Below, in pieces: positions 5,614 through 7,274 of a stretch of DNA of 7,274 nt. The DNA is from DASXBJ01 sp036491755. Lineage in GTDB: Bacteria > Chloroflexota > Dormibacteria > Dormibacterales > Dormibacteraceae. A model generated the notes under the pieces. It did no database searches, was not told where the DNA came from, and was given only the letters and a program-made list of their open reading frames with translations. The translations under genes were made by a program, and so were the position numbers. The stretch lies in assembly GCA_036491755.1 (NCBI GenBank), contig DASXBJ010000098.1, forward strand, positions 1 to 7,274. Direction: 5' to 3'. Each line of letters opens with the position of its first letter. The stretch's first letter is position 1.

Positions 5614-6567
5614 TTGATACGTCGAAGCCTTCGATTCAGCCTTTCCGGACTCGCAGTTAGCGCCCTGCTGCTGGCGAACGCGGGCAGCTCCTCCGCCCAC
5701 GTTCTCGGCGGCACCCACGTCATGAAGGTCAACGCCCTCCACGGCGCCCACAAGCATAGCGGCGGCGGCGCCAACCTCTTCTCGCACGGCGGCGCGATCG
5801 ACCAGTCGGCGAAGGTCTACCTCATCTGGTGGGGCCCGCAGTGGTCTTCCGGGTTCACGACGGGCGGCTACACCAGCGGCCAGGCCCAGACCTACGTCCA
5901 GGATTTCTTCTCGGGCGTCGGCGGCAGCTCGTGGGCGAACTCCACGACCCAGTACTGCCAGGGCGTCGCCTCGGGCACCGTTACGTGCGGGACGAGCGGC
6001 GTGCACCCTTCCAACCCGAAGGGCCAGCTCGCCGGCACTTGGAATGACACCTCGGTGCTGCCGTCAAGCATCACGCAGAGCGCCATCGCGGCAGAGGCCG
6101 CCAAGGCCGTGGGAGTGTTCGGCTTCAGCGCCAACGCGAACTACATGGTGTTCACCCCAACCGGGCATTCGCAGAGCGGCTTCAGGACGTCGTGGTGCGC
6201 GTACCACGGCTCCACCGGCTCTTCCGGCGGCACCATCTCCTTCTCCTACATGCCCTACCAGCCGGACGCAGCCGGCAACTGCGGCATGAACTTCGTCAAC
6301 GCCGGCAACGACGCCTTCGGCAACGGCTACTTCGACGGCTTCTCGATCGTCGGCGGGCACGAGTACGGCGAGACGATCACCGACCCGTTCCCCAACAGCG
6401 GCTGGCTTGACGGCAGCGGCGCCGAGAACGGGGACAAGTGCGCCTGGATCAGCGCGGGCCAGGGCGCCGCGTCGAACATCTCGCTTGGCGGCAACAGCTT
6501 CGCCGTCCAGTCGCTGTGGAGCAACGCGTTCAACGGCGGCGCGGGAGGCTGCGTCCTCTCCTACTAG
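5614..6567 (+). CDS. Secreted protein with HEYGE metalloprotease-like motif, six cysteines
   Basis: From TTG 5614 this is 317 residues. A signal peptide (RR at 3-4, hydrophobic core about 10-23, cleavage after SSSA28) should give a mature protein starting at His29. The mature N-terminus is His-rich (H29, H35, H43, H46, H48, H58). Then come VYLIWWGPQW (68-77) and YVQDFFSGVGGSSW (94-107). The core motif GGHEYGETITDPFPNSGW (247-264) contains H249-E250-x-x-E253 and D257, and GDKCAWI follows at 273-279. Six cysteines (115, 125, 195, 223, 276, 313) could form three disulfides. I associate similar secreted proteins with actinobacteria and allied phyla; the motif faintly recalls the HE-x-x-E-x-x-T-x-P of plant Exordium/PHI-1 proteins. 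A zinc peptidase-like role is possible but unproven. A strong promoter precedes it. Confidence 0.87.
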   Translation: MIRRSLRFSLSGLAVSALLLANAGSSSAHVLGGTHVMKVNALHGAHKHSGGGANLFSHGGAIDQSAKVYLIWWGPQWSSGFTTGGYTSGQAQTYVQDFFSGVGGSSWANSTTQYCQGVASGTVTCGTSGVHPSNPKGQLAGTWNDTSVLPSSITQSAIAAEAAKAVGVFGFSANANYMVFTPTGHSQSGFRTSWCAYHGSTGSSGGTISFSYMPYQPDAAGNCGMNFVNAGNDAFGNGYFDGFSIVGGHEYGETITDPFPNSGWLDGSGAENGDKCAWISAGQGAASNISLGGNSFAVQSLWSNAFNGGAGGCVLSY

Positions 6568-6585
6568 GTCTGGATTGCCCGATCG

Positions 6586-6611
6586 GCCCTCCCCCCCGCC
6601 CGGGGGAGGGC
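6586..6611. terminator. GC-rich hairpin between convergent genes, probable two-way terminator
   Basis: GCCCTCCCCC (6586-6595) pairs with GGGGGAGGGC (6602-6611) in a perfect 10-bp stem with a 6-nt loop. It sits 18 bp after the stop of the secreted protein and 4 bp beyond the end of the small convergent gene. No U-tract follows on either strand, as is common for hairpin terminators in GC-rich bacteria. Confidence 0.6.
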
Positions 6612-6615
6612 AACC

Positions 6616-6876
6616 CTAATCGTTCGGGTCCGGTGATTCGGCGGGGTGTGACTTGCCTGGTTTTGGACTCTTCTTTGGCTTCGGGCTGTGGGCCGGCTCG
6701 TTGTCCTGCTTTTCGGATTCGCCCGGCTGAGATGACGAGGAGCTCACCGTCCTGGCCTGCTCCAGGCGGTGGACCACCACCCCGCCCCCGAGGAAGGCGA
6801 AGACGACGAGTGCGCCGAGCAGGATCAGTCCAGTCGTTCCGAGCTCCTTGAGGGCGCGACCGATCGGGTCTCTCAT
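6616..6876 (-). CDS. Small single-span membrane protein with Pro/Lys-rich tail
   Basis: I do not recognise this 86-residue protein. Residues 1-12 are polar, about 13-36 form one hydrophobic helix (TTGLILLGALVVFAFLGGGVVV), and the rest is a low-complexity hydrophilic tail with SSSSSQ and two repeats, SPKPKK and SPKPGK, ending PDPND. It has no other domain. The basic R9-x-K pattern before the helix is short, so which side the tail faces is unclear. ATG at 6874-6876 is the only sensible start; the upstream GATCAGG is at best a weak ribosome site. The helix with a continuous hydrophobic pattern and a clean stop by the hairpin argue for a real gene, but low complexity lowers certainty. Confidence 0.62.
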   Translation of the reverse strand: MRDPIGRALKELGTTGLILLGALVVFAFLGGGVVVHRLEQARTVSSSSSQPGESEKQDNEPAHSPKPKKSPKPGKSHPAESPDPND

Positions 6877-6901
6877 GTGGCCTGATCAACCCTCAGGTCG
6901 A

Positions 6902-6926
6902 TCCGAACTTGCGTTTTGGGTTCGGA
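6902..6926. repeat. Inverted repeat between the partial gene and the small membrane-protein gene
   Basis: TCCGAAC (6902-6908) and GTTCGGA (6920-6926) form a 7-bp stem with an 11-nt loop. It lies just after the stop of the gene entering from the right edge and 25 bp before the next start, both on the minus strand. It could be a weak terminator or attenuator; no U-tract follows. Confidence 0.4.
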
Positions 6927-6938
6927 GATCAGGGGCTT

Positions 6939-7274
6939 TCAGCTTGGCTCGCGGGCGAGCGAGGTGGAGAACCGGTCCACGTAGTTGCCGTCTCCGATCT
7001 TCTTGAGTGCCGCCAGGGCTGCGTCTGTTTCCGCACTGTCCCCCACGAGCAGACCGTGCTCTGCCCGGCCGCGGTGAAGGTGCGTTGGCGCGCCCACCAG
7101 CTCCCAGATCTCGATCGCTTTGTGCATCTGCGGGGCGTCGCGGCGGCCCAGGGCGATCGCGCGCCGGACCTGGGCTTCGAGCAGCGGCACCCGCACGCGC
7201 ATCGCCTTGCCCAGGGCCTGCTCGAGGAGCGCGTCCGGCAACTCCTCCCGGCGATCGCACGCCAGGCAGAAGCG
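6939..7274 (-). CDS. C-terminal part of a helical-repeat-like protein (5' end outside window)
   Basis: The minus-strand frame is open from the window edge (RFCLACDRREELPDALLEQ) to the TGA at 6939-6941, about 111 residues, so the TTG at 7239-7241 is probably internal. The visible part is alpha-helical and rich in Ala, Leu and Glu: EAQVRRAIALGRRDAPQMHK, then AIEIWELVGAPTHLHRGRAE, then AETDAALAALKKIGD. The spacing of helices and the phrase F/W-E-x-x-G-A-P-x-x-x-x-R-x-x resemble the C-terminal TPR-like arrays of large ATPase/TPR regulators or adenylate cyclase-ATPase proteins. C-x-x-C in FCLACD is visible at the edge. Identity is uncertain without the rest. Confidence 0.6.
   Translation of the reverse strand, partial: RFCLACDRREELPDALLEQALGKAMRVRVPLLEAQVRRAIALGRRDAPQMHKAIEIWELVGAPTHLHRGRAEHGLLVGDSAETDAALAALKKIGDGNYVDRFSTSLAREPS

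Noticed and set aside
1..7274. CRISPR array, insertion sequence or rRNA
   Set aside because: No spaced identical repeats, transposase-like product or rRNA sequence was seen.

Overview
The window looks like chromosomal DNA of a GC-rich, Gram-positive-like soil bacterium such as an actinobacterium, Chloroflexota or Dormibacterota relative; this placement is inference. Supporting signs are the high GC content, frequent GTG and TTG starts, a lipoprotein signal with a lipobox, a secreted HEYGE-motif protein of a kind I associate with these groups, and a probable leaderless toxin-antitoxin operon. Both ends cut through genes.

Left part (1-3402): the C-terminal part of a GGDEF diguanylate cyclase is followed, with a TTGA stop/start overlap, by a 330-residue protein that reads as two tandem copies of a PD-(D/E)XK nuclease-like domain. 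Converging on it is a small stand-alone PAS protein. Then, all on the minus strand, come a MazF-type toxin, its ribbon-helix-helix antitoxin (14 nt overlap) and, upstream, a protein joining an AbiEi-like winged-helix region to a DUF559 (Vsr-like) nuclease domain. The antitoxin start is preceded by two direct repeats of TGTATCAC that overlap a plausible extended -10, which suggests autoregulation. This part resembles an accessory or defence-type patch, and it abuts a tRNA gene.

Centre (3515-5408): a tRNA-Gly(GCC) with encoded CCA, then a two-gene minus-strand unit of a four-helix membrane protein of unknown function followed by a GH3 (NagZ-like) lipoprotein.

Right part (5409-7274): a divergent intergenic region holds a near-consensus housekeeping promoter (TTGACG, 17 bp, TATAAA) and a 5'-UTR hairpin driving a secreted six-cysteine protein with an HEYGE motif. 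A GC-rich hairpin lies between it and a convergent small single-span membrane protein. The window ends in the C-terminal part of a helical-repeat-like protein.

The best candidates for something undescribed are the duplicated nuclease-like protein coupled to a diguanylate cyclase, and the secreted HEYGE protein with a predicted N-terminal histidine.
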